64,000 nt of DNA, from assembly GCA_029255685.2 (NCBI GenBank), contig CM055319.2, positions 35,784,530-35,848,529 on the forward strand, in the 5' to 3' direction. Below, piece by piece: positions 1-12,348 of the stretch. The position numbers and the translations under genes were made by a program. The stretch's first letter is position 1. Every line of letters begins with the position of its first letter. The notes beneath the pieces were generated by a model, which searched no databases, was not told the DNA's origin, and worked only from the letters and a program-made list of their open reading frames with translations. This DNA comes from Silene conica (Eukaryota; Streptophyta; Magnoliopsida; Caryophyllales; Caryophyllaceae).

Positions 1-74
1 ACGGTTTTCTCAAATTTTGATTTTATGAAAGACACAATTGTAAACTTTTCATGGCCTAAGGCTCTGATACCACT
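1..74 (-). mobile_element. Interior end of an upstream copia-1 copy, with PBS
   Basis: On the minus strand the LTR at 75-1068 is followed, after a 2-nt spacer, by a tRNA-iMet type primer-binding site (complement at 60-72, reading TGGTATCAGAGCC). The flanking bases resemble those left of the second LTR at 3968, including the shared TTTTCATGGCCT stretch. The LTR at 75 therefore serves as the 5' LTR of a copy extending beyond the window and as the 3' LTR of the copy at 1069-3967. Confidence 0.7.
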
Positions 75-1068
75 TGTGGGGAATAAAACGCGTATTCACC
101 CTAAATTTGCAGGATTATAATGAAATATGCAATTGTGAATATCGTCATAAGATTAAAAACATGAGAAAAGAAGTACAACCTTTAGTCCTCGCGCAAAAGG
201 CCTAAGAACAGGAATTAATGCAAATTCCCTCCTATAACTTGCACCCAAGACTTAGTTTGAGACGTGGCCGCGTGTGCTAGAAATCCTCTCCAATTGCCTT
301 GCAATATAGGGAGAGCCCTTGAGGTTTTAGATGTGAGATCTGAGGTTTTGGGAGAAGAATGCTCTCAAACCCTAATTTTTACCCTGAGATTGTTTTACAG
401 TGCAACAAGAGTCACTGACATAAGGAGACTCCTCCTCCTTATGTAGTTGTTTCGGCCGAATTGGGGTTTGGGTAGGAGTGGGCTTTCCACTCTTACCTTA
501 TCCCAATGCGTGATTCGACCCAATTGCTTAAATATAATTCGCGGGTTTATAATTATAAATCGTAACATGTTATCAGATATTAATACAGTCGATATATTAA
601 TAATGGTCTGATAAAATACAATATTGTATAATTACCCAAATTAATATAACTGTTTATATTAATACACGAATACAATATTTAATTAAATATAACCGTTTAT
701 ATTTAATTTACGAATTAATCTTGTAATCCGTATTAGCTAAAATTATTTAATCCGTATTAAATAATAATCTCAACATCTTATTGACTAATTTATTAGTCAA
801 TACCTCTGACTAACTGTTTAGTCGTATCCGGCAAAATGTGACTGTATTTTCATACCTTCACATCTCTCAAACGTGTCCTATAGGTGTGACGTATAGGGAC
901 CAGTTGATCACCGCCATCCGTATGACAATAACGTCAAACTTATCTAGCAAGCCAACCGTTATTGATAAACGTGGATCAACTGGTAATAATACAGAAGTAT
1001 GCCCTTGTGATCCTTAAAGAGATTTAATAAGTCATTGTACTTAATTGTCAAGGACACCAGCCCCAACA
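75..1068 (-). repeat. Copia-1 LTR, shared by two tandem copies
   Basis: Starts TGTGGGGA and ends CCCCAACA on the plus strand, the TG...CA ends expected of an LTR. It has a PBS on its left (60-72) and a polypurine tract on its right (1069-1085; AGTGGGAGAT on the minus strand). A very similar LTR lies at 3968-4969. Having PBS on one side and PPT on the other means it joins two element interiors. Confidence 0.8.
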
Positions 1069-1133
1069 ATCTCCCACTTGTCCGTACAAGGGTATGTTCA
1101 ATGACGTTATCACACTACATGAGGAGGACACAA

Positions 1134-1331
1134 TCTCCAACACTATCCTATAGGTGTGACTTTAGGGATCAACTGTTTTTCGCCATCATATGACAGTAAC
1201 GTCAAACTACTAGTGAGCTAATCGTTACCGATAAACGTTAACCAACTAATTAATATACTAAGTATCCCTGTGTGATCCTGTAAAAGATTTATTCAAATAA
1301 TCACACACTGTGGAGGACATTTACTCCAACA
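1134..1331 (-). repeat. LTR-end fragment of the copia-2 family
   Basis: Closely matches the right end of the copia-2 LTR (about 18237-18435): the same run of CCTATAGGTGTGA, CGCCATCATATGA, AAGTATCCCTG and the terminal TTTACTCCAACA. It ends at 1331 and directly abuts sequence of another family, with no matching left part. Confidence 0.7.
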
Positions 1332-2560
1332 CCAATTTTACTCATTTTCAAAATTTGGAAAATAGAATCCGCTTTTTGAAAGTGTGGTTTTAAGAAGTTG
1401 AATGTTTTACGACTTTGACTGATTTCAACGTTGGTTTGACGTTAGAGCTTGTTATCCAAAACGTCTGATAATTTGTATTATGCTTATCGGTGCCTAATTG
1501 GTTTGATTTTGAATTTTGGATTGGCTTGCCCTTGAACTTGTCTTTGAATTGGAACGTCGGGTTCTTGAATGTACAACGAGAACCCCAACTTACATTGACG
1601 AAGACTTGTGCCTTGGAAATTGTTTTTCAAATTTTTTGAAAGAAATCTAAGTTTTTAAATATCAAAGTTTCAGTAAACATTTTGGTTGTTAGCGTTGTCC
1701 TTGTAACTGCTTTCAAGTTTCGAGGACGAGACTTTTTGAAAGGCGGGGTGATTGTAACATCCCAAAATTTCGGGATTTGAAGTTTAAAGATATTAAGTTC
1801 GATTTCGAAAATAATTTATATTTCGTAATTTCGTAATTTCATTTAAATAACTAATTCATTTATGTGGAGATATTTTAAAGAGTTTTAAATAATAAAAAAA
1901 ATTATGTCTTACTAATTTATGTCTTAGTAATTTAATTTTATGGTCCGGAAATATTTATGTCGTCTTAAGTTTATAGTGACATTGGGTCGGTGAATCTAGC
2001 TTAAACCGTCTTAAAACTCATCTCATGGGCCTAACTTGTAATTGGGTTCATTCCCTCATCTTTTTCCTCACAAAAACCCTCTCACAAACCCTAACCTCCT
2101 CCTTCTCTCCTCATTTTTCAGATTTGGGAACATAAACAATCACCATTGTTATCATTTTCCACCTTCAATCTTAAAATGCTCATAAAGCCTTCGTTTCTAA
2201 TCCGTTTTGGACGATTTTTGCGCTCATATTTTCCTCTTCTCGTCCTCCATCTTTCTAGGTAAATTTTATACCAAAGTCTTTCCGTCTTAGCTTCTGTTCG
2301 TGCCCCTTTATGCACGTTTTTCGAGGCTAATTCTATTGTTGGTATTTCTAGTTGTGGGCTTGGTCGAATTGAGTAGCTTGGAGGCGATTCTTGGTTATTT
2401 GTGAAACTATAAGGTGACGATAATGAGAAAGATCGGCCTTTGTCTTAAATTAATTGGACATGTGATTTTCCTTGTTGTTTATGTGAAATTAATGATGACT
2501 ATAGTATGAATGTGTTATGGGTAGATTATTTCTGAAATTTACATACTAATTATGTTAAGA
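1332..2560 (+). repeat. LARD-B-family fragment: 3' interior, PPT and LTR start
   Basis: The plus strand here matches the minus strand of LARD-B around 23161: a PPT (AAAGGCGGGGTGATT) followed at 1753 by an LTR start TGTAACATCCCAA. The LTR part can be followed through a stretch that includes AAGGTGACGATAATGAGAAA, also present as the complement near 22550 and 28870. The match fades near 2560; the right boundary is approximate. Short possible ORFs here are not supported as genes. Confidence 0.65.
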
Positions 2561-3240
2561 AGGCTTAAAATCTGATTTTTGGTGTTTGTGTTATTGTGTT
2601 TTAAGATGAGTAAATTGCAGTCGATATGTGTTGAGGGTCGAATTGTTGAACCTATATTGATGCGCGCAGCACTGAATTACTACTACTATAGATACGTACC
2701 ACTCTTATGGCATTGGGTCGTTGGTCGAAGTGTTGGACTAATCCGATGCGTGTAGCACTAAATTACTACTACTCTTGTTGAAAGTTGTAATCATTGTGTG
2801 TTGTTGCTGTAACATTTTTATTTGCGCTGCCACTGTAATGTTGAGTGTTGTATGTTGTTATTGTCATTGTTGTGCTGCCATTATACGCTTCTTTTAATGT
2901 TGTTTGTTGTTGCTATTCACGGACATGCTGCTGTTAACATATTGGTGCTACTTTTTGCATTTCTACTTTTGGCTACTAATGTGTGCATTTTGTATAGACT
3001 TTTTAGTCTTGTTTTAGCACACATTCTCACGATTATTGGTGATTTTATATCATTTTATGCCCCGTATGTGCTACTTTGTGTTCGTGTTGCTATTTTGCAG
3101 ATATTGACCGAATAGTAGCGGAAATCGAGCTTTTTCTGCCTCAAAGCACTGTATCTCAATAGCCGATGGGAGAATCACTGATGGTTTTTAATCAATCGAG
3201 AGTTTTGAAGAGAAGAAGCAACCCATAGCCTGTCGAAGAA
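2561..3240. other. Unassigned stretch in the copia-1 interior
   Basis: AT-rich sequence that I cannot match elsewhere in the window. It holds two imperfect copies of a motif with GCACTRAATTACTACTACT (about 2668 and 2753) and a T-rich open frame at 2822-3115, whose hydrophobic low-complexity translation I do not regard as a gene. Confidence 0.4.
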
Positions 3241-3400
3241 CCGTTTGCAAAAATTAAATACGTTATTGAATACGTTATTGAAAGCATTCAAGGCATTCAA
3301 GGCCACACTAAGTTACAACCGTTTGCAAAAATTAAATACGTTATTGAAAGCATTCAAGGCATTCACAAGACGATAAATAAAATGCATCAACTAAATTAAA
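3241..3400. repeat. 78-bp tandem duplication
   Basis: CCGTTTGCAAAAATTAAATA occurs at 3241 and again at 3319, followed both times by the CGTTATTGAA and AGCATTCAAGGCATTCA words. The first copy also has an internal repeat of TACGTTATTGAA. Confidence 0.75.
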
Positions 3401-3639
3401 ATTCATACATGACATAATACTGTTATTATGATTAACAAATTTTTACCAAACCACCTTTTAGGATTAAAATTATGTGATTATACCGTTTTAACCACTTTAA
3501 TTTTAATAAGTTTATAATCCTATTATTTTAAACCGTTTTAAAATAATATGTATCAAACGAGGGTGAACCGTTTCACAAAATTAATAATATACTATTTCCG
3601 TATATAGTATATTACTAAAGGCCATGTGAAAATAAAACA

Positions 3640-3900
3640 TGTTATTTTCGGAAAATAAAAAAAAACGAGTCTGTTACAGGGGTGGTCTACCGACCACCTG
3701 ACGAAAAAATATTTTTTTTTTTTTTTTTTTTTTTTTTGTTTTTTTTTTAGCAGAATGGTCGACCGACCACAAAACACGAAACCGAGTTTCTGAACACGAT
3801 TTCTCACAAAAGATAAACTGTCGAAATAGAAAAACACGCAGGAGGCGGTCGACCGACCGCAACGGGGGGTCGATCGACCGACTTAGCGGCAGAAGACGAT
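3640..3900 (-). repeat. Poly-T and dyad-motif block
   Basis: A run of 26 T, one G and 10 T (3712-3748) lies between dyad motifs at 3684 (GGTCTACCGACC), 3757, 3847 and 3868. The last two are exactly 21 bp apart. Read on the minus strand, the order ATTCTGCT - poly(A) - TATT..CGTCAG - dyad resembles 61360-61440 in Athila H. The remainder of 3401-3967 is AT-rich and otherwise featureless up to the PBS. Confidence 0.6.
3847..3879. repeat. Dyad pair GGTCG-NN-CGACC in copia-1 interior
   Basis: GGTCGACCGACC at 3847 and GGTCGATCGACC at 3868, starts 21 bp apart. Confidence 0.85.
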
Positions 3901-3967
3901 TTTTCAGGTTTTAAAACTTACGAAAAACACAAAGGTAAAATTTTCATGGCCTGGCTCTGATACCACT

Positions 3968-4969
3968 TGTGGGGAATATAGCATGTATTCGCCCTAAACT
4001 TGCAGGATTATAATGAAATTTACAGTTGTGATTATAGTCATAAGTTAATAAAAAGCATGAAAAAGAAATCAACCTTTGGTCCTTGTGCGAAAGGCCTAAG
4101 AACAGGAATTAACACAAATTCCCTCCTATAACTTGCACCCAAGACTTAGAATGAGACGTGGCCGCGTGTGCTAGAAATCCTCTCCAACTGCCTTGCAATA
4201 TTGGGAGAGTTATTTAGGTTTTAGATGTGAGATCTGAGGTTTTGGGAGAAGAATGCTCTCAAAACCCTAATTTTTCCTTGAGATTTGTTTAAACAGTGAA
4301 AACCAGAGTCACTGACATAAGGAGAGTCCTCCTCCTTATGTAGCTCTTTTGGCCGAAATTTCCAATAGGGTAGGAGTGGGCTTTCCACTCTTACCTTATT
4401 CTAATTTGTGATTCGACCCATTTAGCTAAACTTTATTCGCGGGTTTTGTTTACAAATCGTATGCATGTTATCAGATATTAATGCAGTCGATGTATTAATA
4501 ATGCTCTGATAAAATTACGATATTGTATAATTACCCAAATTAATATAACTGTTTATATTAATACGCGAATACAATATTTAATTAAATATAACCGTTTATA
4601 TTTAATTTTACGAATTAATCATGTAATCCGTATTAGCTAAAATTATTTAATCCGTATTAAATAATAATCTCAACATCTTATTGACTAATTTAATAGTCAA
4701 TACTTCTGACTAACTGTTTAGTCATATCCGGCATAAATGTGATTGTATTTTCATACCTTCACATCTCTCAAACGTGTCCTATAGGTGTGACGTATAGGGA
4801 CCAGTTGATCACCGCCATCCGTATGACAATAACGTCAAACTTATCTAGTAAGCCAACCGTTATTGATAAACGTGGATCAACTGGTAATAATACAAAAGTA
4901 TGCCCTTGTGATCCTTAAAGAGATTTAATAAGTCATTGTACTTAATTGTCAAGGACACCAGCCCCAACA
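3968..4969 (-). repeat. Copia-1 LTR (5' LTR of the complete copy)
   Basis: Similar to 75-1068 along its length, with TGTGGGGA and CCCCAACA ends. The PBS lies immediately to the left (3953-3965), as expected for a minus-strand element. The bases after it, CGATA (4970-4974), match the interrupted site in the intact LARD-D LTR near 10577, so CGATA is the likely target duplication; its partner is outside the window. Confidence 0.8.
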
Positions 4970-6738
4970 CGATAACCGTCACATTCTTGTGTAACATTTA
5001 CTTAACAACTTATATAATTAAAAGTGGGAACAACATTACTAATAATAACAATAATAACAATATTAATAATAATTTCAATAATATAATGACAATAACAAAT
5101 TAACAATGATGATAATAATGCTAATAACATTTCATGAGAATTATAATAATGATGTACGGACCAAACAACACCAATAACATCACTAATATTAATAATATAA
5201 TACTAATAGTAATAATATGATAATAATGATGTGCTAATGATAATAATGATACGCAGACAAAACAAACAAAGCAAACAACCATAATAAGCTACACGCAGAC
5301 CACGAGTTTCAGCCCCTCCAACAGCCCCTGACAGTCTTCTTCACGGTCCCTTCAACGCACTTCCTACCGCTTTCACTACCCTCACACCACCGTGGTTGCC
5401 ACCCCTGGACAACGGTGTGCGTATTGACACCTACTGCCACCCACGACCTGGCCGTAGCATCCCTCGAAAACAGCCCCAAAACCCCCTGGTCACCACGACT
5501 AGCTCTGTTTCCTGCACTCACCCATGTTCCACCTCCTGCAACCACTCGCCTAGCCACCTGCCAACACCACCCTCACCACCACCCATCACCATCCTCGACA
5601 CTTCACACCACCCACAACCCCCTGGTGCCCACCCCCAGACTTCGACCCCACGTGACCGTCTGGAAAACCATCCCCAAAACCCTGAACCTCGTGCTCTTAC
5701 CCAGCAACTTCGTGTGACACTCATTTTATGACTGACTCAGTGTTTCCGACCACCAGACACCATCTAACCACCACCAAACCATCCTACTAACTTACCACTA
5801 CCAGGGCTCACGACCCACGACACCAACCAAAACAAAATATGACATTTAAACAATCAGAAACGAAAATTACATTATCACGTATACAAAAACAGAGTATAAA
5901 CGTTGTTCTCCGTCACAATCACGACTGCTTTACTGCCCATCACGGTGGTCCTATGATGGTCTAAAGATGACGAACAAGTTATTCATATAACAAGGATTAC
6001 TCACACGCATAAAACCCAGATTCGAAGGTCTTAAAAGTACGAGAAATAGCGGATTAAACTTACAGGCACGCAAAGATGAAAACGGAGTTGGTGATGGCTG
6101 GTTGTTGTTGTTTTCGTTCTCTTCCAATCCTTGGTGGCCAAGGTAGGGTTTCTGAGTGTGGATGGGGTAGGGAGGCAGTCAGAGGTGGAGGCAGGCGTTT
6201 GGAAAAAGAGTTTGATAGGGTTTGTTTTGTGTTTGAGTAGGTTTACGTGGTGATGGTGAAACATATGTCGATGGGTTAGATTCTAGGGTTTCGGTTTTTT
6301 TTACTTCCTTACGGTTCTAAAGAGCGTAACTCATAGGTCCAAGCCCATCACGCAACTCGAGGTCGTATACGACTACATCTCGATCTTTAACCCGTAACTT
6401 ATAATTAATGAGACATATGATAATTACATTAATTATGTAATTACTAATTATTTTAATTATAAGATTATAAAATTTAGTAATTATTACATAAGAATGTATA
6501 CAAATTAATAGAAAATAGGAAATATATGTAATTATAAATATATTATAAAAATTAAAGAATACGAATGAAATGTCATTTTAAGAAATATCCGTCAAATATA
6601 ATTTATTATGAAATATGAAATACGATTTATAAAACAATAACAGTTTACGTAAAATACTTTATAAACATTCCATTTAAAATACTTGTATAAAACATGGTTT
6701 GACTGCCGTTGACCGAGTCTAAAATACGGGGTATTACA
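4970..6738 (-). repeat. LARD-D 3' LTR, left part cut off by copia-1
   Basis: Nearly identical to 10577-12348. The equivalent of 9502-10576 is missing because copia-1 is inserted at 4969/4970. It ends GGGGTATTACA at 6738 and is followed by a polypurine tract on the minus strand (AAGGAGGGAAGAC). The Pro/Thr/His-rich frames in 5396-5731, and their counterpart at 11004-11294, lie in LTR sequence and are not regarded as genes. Confidence 0.8.
5030..5265. repeat. AAT/TAA-rich microsatellite in LARD-D LTR
   Basis: Interrupted ATA/AAT triplet repeats. The same tract occurs in the other LARD-D LTR (about 10625-10862) and, as its complement, in both LARD-C LTRs (about 35260-35465 and 45850-46050). Confidence 0.85.
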
Positions 6739-9501
6739 GTCTTCCCTCCTTAAAATGAATTTCGTCCCGAAGTTCGGCACCTCGTAACGGTAACGAAACA
6801 TATAACAAGCATGAAATAATCACAGTAGCACTCATACAGGTTTCAAAACGCGAAAAGTTACATTCTACCCTCGTTAAAAAAACTTTGTCCCCAAAGTTTA
6901 ACGCACGACATAAATTCATGATACTTAAGGACCACAACATTGACCAAAACATAACAAATTACTCAGGAGACTCTATGTATGGTAATTCTCAGTCAAGCCC
7001 ATCACGATATATCAATTAGCTAGATCGCAATTCATCAAGATTTACAATCCTATCCTCCTTAAGACATGGTTACGTCCCCGTAACCTCATTATAAAATTTC
7101 ACATCCGAAGCACAAGAAAATCACTAAACCAACAATTACGATCATCTGATAAGTTGTTTACCCTATACTGGCAACTAGCATCCGGCTTTAAAGGCAACAA
7201 CATAGTTGGCAAATTAAAACATTTGATGTTGAAAACCAAGTATGGGAACAAAATCTTACTTACGCACGTAAGAGGAATGGCATTAGGCAAAATTTAATTT
7301 AATATTATTAAACACGGAGCACTGACATATTTCATGATACATACACCAAACATTGACTAGTAAGACAGCTCAATAAATTTAGGTATAAATAAGTTAAAAT
7401 CACTTAGGCACATTTCCCATCTATTCACATTACGTCATTTATCATAACACTAATAATAAATAAAACTTGTCAAATAAGAGGTTTATATCATGTTGAATAA
7501 TTTCATATTCAAGCATAATTTCATCAACGCGTAGCTACAGATTTTGTCATGTTACAAAACAATTACCACAATTATCAAACATCAACTTTATCATGGATTA
7601 TCACCTTGAAAAGATTGTGAAAATTTCAAACAATGAAGTAATGGCAATTTATAAATACGAATGAACTGACGATTTTACAAGCTACAGATCGAAAGCAATG
7701 CTAGCAATCCCATAATTCACATGTCAACCAAATTACTAATTCAATATATTGTGATGAGATTTAAACATAACAATATGTAGTTCACCTTGTGGCATAACAA
7801 TAGTGTCGGTAATAAATAAAACTAACTTTATATAAAGCTCAACAAAATAAGTAAGGTTATACTATCATATAATAAGATTCATATCCATATCATATACCTA
7901 TTGTTCATGTTACTATTGTTAAGTAAGAATATTACATGGTTGCATCACATAATTCATATTTGATTAAACTTTTATATTTAAAATAACATACAATTTCAGC
8001 AATCACACATCATGCAACAACTTCCAAAAATCATAATTAAATAACCGTTTAGCTATTTTGCGAGATATTATCGTTTTTTTAGAAAAAAAAACAAGGAATT
8101 AAATAATCATAGAAAAAGAATTACATGCATATCTTATGGGAATTATTTATAACAAATTTTAAAACTCAGTTGGTCGGAACAAAAACATTACAACACTTAG
8201 ACAGAAATTTGGACAACTTGCAAAAATCAATGATTCGTTAAGAATTTACGTGGCTTATCATTTTGAAAACATGAATGAATATTCTAAGCAGTGGAGTTGG
8301 AATTATGGATAAACAATAAATACGTTTTAAATGGTTTCCTTTGCAAAGATATGGGTCAAAACAGAACTGTGCAGTAACAATCTGACCACTGTTAACCAAA
8401 ATATTTATTTCCTTCAAAATATAAGTCGTTTTAACATGAAATCAAAATCATAAGAAAGCTAACTCATAAGGTCATCATACATAAAATTTACACATTCATA
8501 TAGAGAACACATTTTAAACGGCAACCCGTACAAATAGGTAACATTCTGGAATCTTATTACAACGTTGGTTACTTTAGTATTTCACATTATTACTTTACAT
8601 CGTCATATTAAAACACAACTATTCTCAAAAACATGTTGACGCATATATTGAAGCATAGAAATGACATTGCACCATATTAATATTTATTCATTATTTCAAT
8701 TTGTACTTGCCATCAAGAAAGCGGTAAAGATTGCGAACTGAAAGATAGGATCAACTAAATAAATCAATATTTATACATGTATATACTAATGTAACACATA
8801 GCTATATGACATTCATGGCTCGGGGCAACACATTCCGCATATCAATAGACATAGATTACTATATATAACATTTAAATCTGATCATTCATATTCAAATTCA
8901 AGACAATATATTACATAGTTACGATAGTCATTTAATAACCAGATATCATATGAAAATTTCTAAACACCAAAATCATATGATAACATCACTCCAAATTATT
9001 GTTCAATAAATATACATCCATTCTCTAAAATTTTCAATGCAATCATTCAGATCAATCAACATTTCAATATCTGTCGTATTCTTCTAATGCACACCATCAT
9101 GCAAGTCAAGCTTATATTTCAAACTCATATTCAAAACTCATGTTCTCAATACTTGAAAATCATATATCTCACCCAACATTCAATATCATTATCATGCTTC
9201 ATAATACAGATCACCAACCATATTTCACATCATAACTTACTTCATTCGCCCCTACAAAACTGTTAGTACAATATAGACAAGGTCTGATCTTTTATTTTGT
9301 TACTACCCAGTCTCTGCATCACTCAAGGTTACCAGGTTAGACTGAAAGGGCCAGTGGCTTGGTTTGAGGGGGCACCTAACTCATCCCAATCCTGGGGGCT
9401 CCTAACAGTTACTAACCCGGGGTTCATTTTATTAGACTCTTCCTACGTTCAATATTATTCGTTAGGTTTAGGCCTGAGGATCGTTCACTCTGGTACCACT
9501 T
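6739..9501 (-). mobile_element. LARD-D non-coding interior
   Basis: About 2.76 kb between PPT (6739-6752) and a degenerate PBS (9487-9499, reading TGGTACCAGAGTG on the minus strand). All frames are broken and short, with no retroelement protein motif. Segments match the LARD-C interior in opposite orientation, for example CACCTTGTGGCATAACA near 7783 against its complement near 43550. The two interiors are thus homologous non-coding sequence. Confidence 0.7.
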
Positions 9502-12348
9502 TGTAACACCCCTATTTATTTAAGAGCCTTTAGCAAGACATTCGCAAATAAATAGAGCCGTTACCATCTCGGAATGTCCGAGGTAGTGATTAACAAAGTA
9601 AAACAAACCAAAGTACTTTATATAAAACTGATTAAATTTAAACTTTTGATATTTACAACTACTACGCAAAGAGTAAAAGTACAACTGATAACATCTACGT
9701 ATGTGATATAATTCTAAGTCAGCCCAAAGTACGCATCTCATATTCCTGCCCCAGCTCCTAGCTCATCTTTCTCTGACCTGCAAAATCTACTCCCCATTCC
9801 GGATCATCGTAGGTGTACACGAATACACTGTCAACCTCGCGGTTGAGTAGGGTAACACAATAATTATAATGCAACAAATATGATATGCAAATGCAATGAT
9901 ATGCTCGAGCTCAATCTCAATCTCAATTCTCAATCTCAAACTCATACCCTTGCACCAAGCCATACCGAACCTCCCGGCAGACTATAATCGGTCGTCACCG
10001 AACACCAGCTCAATAGCTGATAAGACACCAGGCCTGGTCTGCAGAACCACCCTGGGCTTTATATCAGAACAATATCTGACCATAACTTTCCCAGTAACCA
10101 ATGCCTATGTTATGCTCATGAATGCCACAATATAATTATTTAATCATGCTATCAAATACTGAAATACTCATGCCATTGACAATAATCCACAATTAATCCA
10201 ACCAATATCATTCTTATAGAATTCATGCTTGCATCCATCACATACAAGGCAACATCCTTTCATAACACATCACAGAGTAAACATCCATTCATATCACTTC
10301 ATAAAGTATAGTGTCAGTGTATCCTACCTGATCAAGCAACAACTCTGAGCACTCACGTAATCAACGGGAATCAGAAATACTCCACTTCAAACTCGTTCCC
10401 TATGAATATTACTTAATATTAATTCTCTATTTAACATAATACGCAAATTATTAATTAATTAGTCAACATCGTAAATTAACCCGTTATAGAAATAAATTAA
10501 CTTAACCAACCCGTCCTTATTACTTTTATGACTAACATCAAATAAATAAACGAACATTAAAAATATAATCGAATTATCGATAACCGTCACATTCTTGTGT
10601 AACATTTACTTAACAACTTATATAATTAAAAGTGTGAACAACATTACTAATAATAACAATAATAACAATATTAATAATAATTGTAATAATATAATAACAA
10701 TAACAAATTAACAATGATGATAATAATGCTAATAACATTTCATGAGAATTATAATAATGATGTACGGACCAAACAACACCAATAACATCACTAATATTAA
10801 TAATATAATACTAATAGTAATAATATGATAATAATGATGTGCTAATGATAATAATGATACGCAGACAAAACAAACAAAGCAAACAACCATAATAAGCTAC
10901 ACGCAGACCACGAGTTTCAGCCCCTCCAACAGCCCCTGATAGTCTTCTTCACGGTCCCTTCAACGCACTTCCTACCGCTTGCACTACCCTCACACCACCG
11001 TGGTTGCCACCCCTGGACAACGGTGTGCCTATTGACACCTACTGCCACCCACGACCTGGCCGTAGCATCCCTCGAAAACAGCCCCAAAACCCCCTAGTCA
11101 CCACGACTAGCTCTGTTTCCTGCACTCACCCATGTTCCACCTCCTGCAACCACTCGCCTAGCCACCTGCCAACACCACCATCACCACCACCCATCACCAT
11201 CCTCGACACTTCACACCACCCACAACCCCCTGGTGCCCACCACCAGGCTTCGACCCCACGTGACCGTCTGGAAAACCATCCCCAAAACCCCTGAACCTCA
11301 TGCTCTTACCCAGCAACTTCGTGTGACACTCATTTTATGACTGACTCAGTGTTTCCGACCACCAGACACCATCTAACCACCACCAAACCATCCTACTAAC
11401 TTACCACTACCAGGGCTCACGAACCACGACACCAACCAAAACAAAATATGACATTTAAACAATCAGAAACGAAAATTACATTATCACGTATACAAAAACA
11501 GAGTATAAACGTTGTTCTCCGTTACAATCACGACTGCTTTACTGCCCATCACGGTGGTCCTATGATGGTCTAAAGATGACGAACATGTTATTCATATAAC
11601 AAGGATTACTCACACGCATAAAACCCAGATTCGAAGGTCTTAAAAGTACGAGAAATAGCGGATTAAACTTACAGGCACGCAAAGATGAAAACGGAGTTGG
11701 TGATGGCTGGTTGTTGTTGTTTTCGTTCTCTTCCAATCCACGGTGGCCAAGGTAGGGTTTCTGAGTGTTGATGGGGTAGGGAGGCAGTCAGAGGTGGAGG
11801 CAGGCGTTTGAAAAAAGAGTTTGATAGGGTTTGTTTTGTGTTTGAGTAGGTTTACGTGGTGATGGGGAAACATATGTCGATGGGTTAAATTCTAGGGTTT
11901 CGGTTTTGTTTTACTTCCTTACGGTTCTAAAGAGCGTAACTCATAGGTCCAAGCCCATCACGCAACTCGAGGTCGTATACGACTACATCTCGATCTTTAA
12001 CCCGTAACTTATAATTAATGAGACATATGATAATTACATTAATTATGTAATTACTAATTAACTTAATTATAAGATTATAAAATTTAGTAATTATTACATA
12101 AGAATGTATACAAATTAATATAAAATAGGAAATATATTTAATTATAAATATATTATAAAAATTAAAGAATACGAATGAAATGTCATTTTAAGAAATATCC
12201 GTCAAATATAATTTTTTATGAAATATGAAATACGATTTATAAAACAATAACAGTTTACGTAAAATACTTTAAAAACATTCCATTTCAAATATTTGTATAA
12301 AACATGGTTTGACTGCCGTTGACCGAGTCTAAAATACGGGGTATTACA
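9502..12348 (-). repeat. LARD-D 5' LTR, complete (2847 bp)
   Basis: Begins TGTAACACCCC next to the PBS and ends GGGGTATTACA. It carries AAT microsatellite, a GC-richer block near 10900-11330 and an AT-rich right third. The block near 9780-9860 (CATCGTAGGTGTACACGAAT) has its complement in the LARD-C LTR near 41250. Confidence 0.85.

Larger units (their letters stand above)
1069..3967 (-). mobile_element. Non-coding, chimeric interior of copia-1
   Basis: About 2.9 kb between two similar LTRs, with the PPT at the left end and the PBS at 3953-3965. I see no gag, protease, integrase or reverse transcriptase. The interior is built from recognisable pieces: an LTR-end fragment like that of copia-2 (1134-1331), the 3' interior and LTR start of the LARD-B family (1332 to about 2560), an unassigned stretch, a 78-bp duplication, and a poly-T plus dyad-motif block resembling the pol-env spacer of Athila H. 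It looks like a non-autonomous element that picked up parts of others, or one that took nested insertions later trimmed by deletion. Confidence 0.6.
4970..12348 (-). mobile_element. LARD-D, non-coding long-LTR gypsy-like element
   Basis: Minus-strand element with a partial 3' LTR (4970-6738), a non-coding interior (6739-9501) and a complete 5' LTR (9502-12348). LTR ends are TGTAATACCCC and GGGGTGTTACA read on the minus strand. It interrupts copia-2 within the sequence coding for the YVDD box of its reverse transcriptase; AGTAG at 12349-12353 is the likely target duplication. Long LTRs and no protein fit the LARD class. It is related to LARD-C in the opposite orientation. Confidence 0.8.

Noticed and set aside
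60..72. tRNA-Met gene fragments at the GGCTCTGATACCA sites (also 3953, 17481, 26586)
   Set aside because: Only the 12-13 bases complementary to the tRNA 3' end are present, next to LTRs: these are primer-binding sites.
2822..3115. Hydrophobic 97-codon frame
   Set aside because: T-rich low-complexity sequence gives a Leu/Cys/Val-rich translation; no homology recognised.
3592..3862. Lys-rich open frames on the minus strand
   Set aside because: They are created by the poly-T tract and the dyad motif; low complexity, no start context, no family resemblance.
5309..5731. Pro/Thr/His-rich frames, with a matching frame at 11004-11294
   Set aside because: The conservation is that of two LTRs of the same element; overlapping frames on both strands and no known domain.
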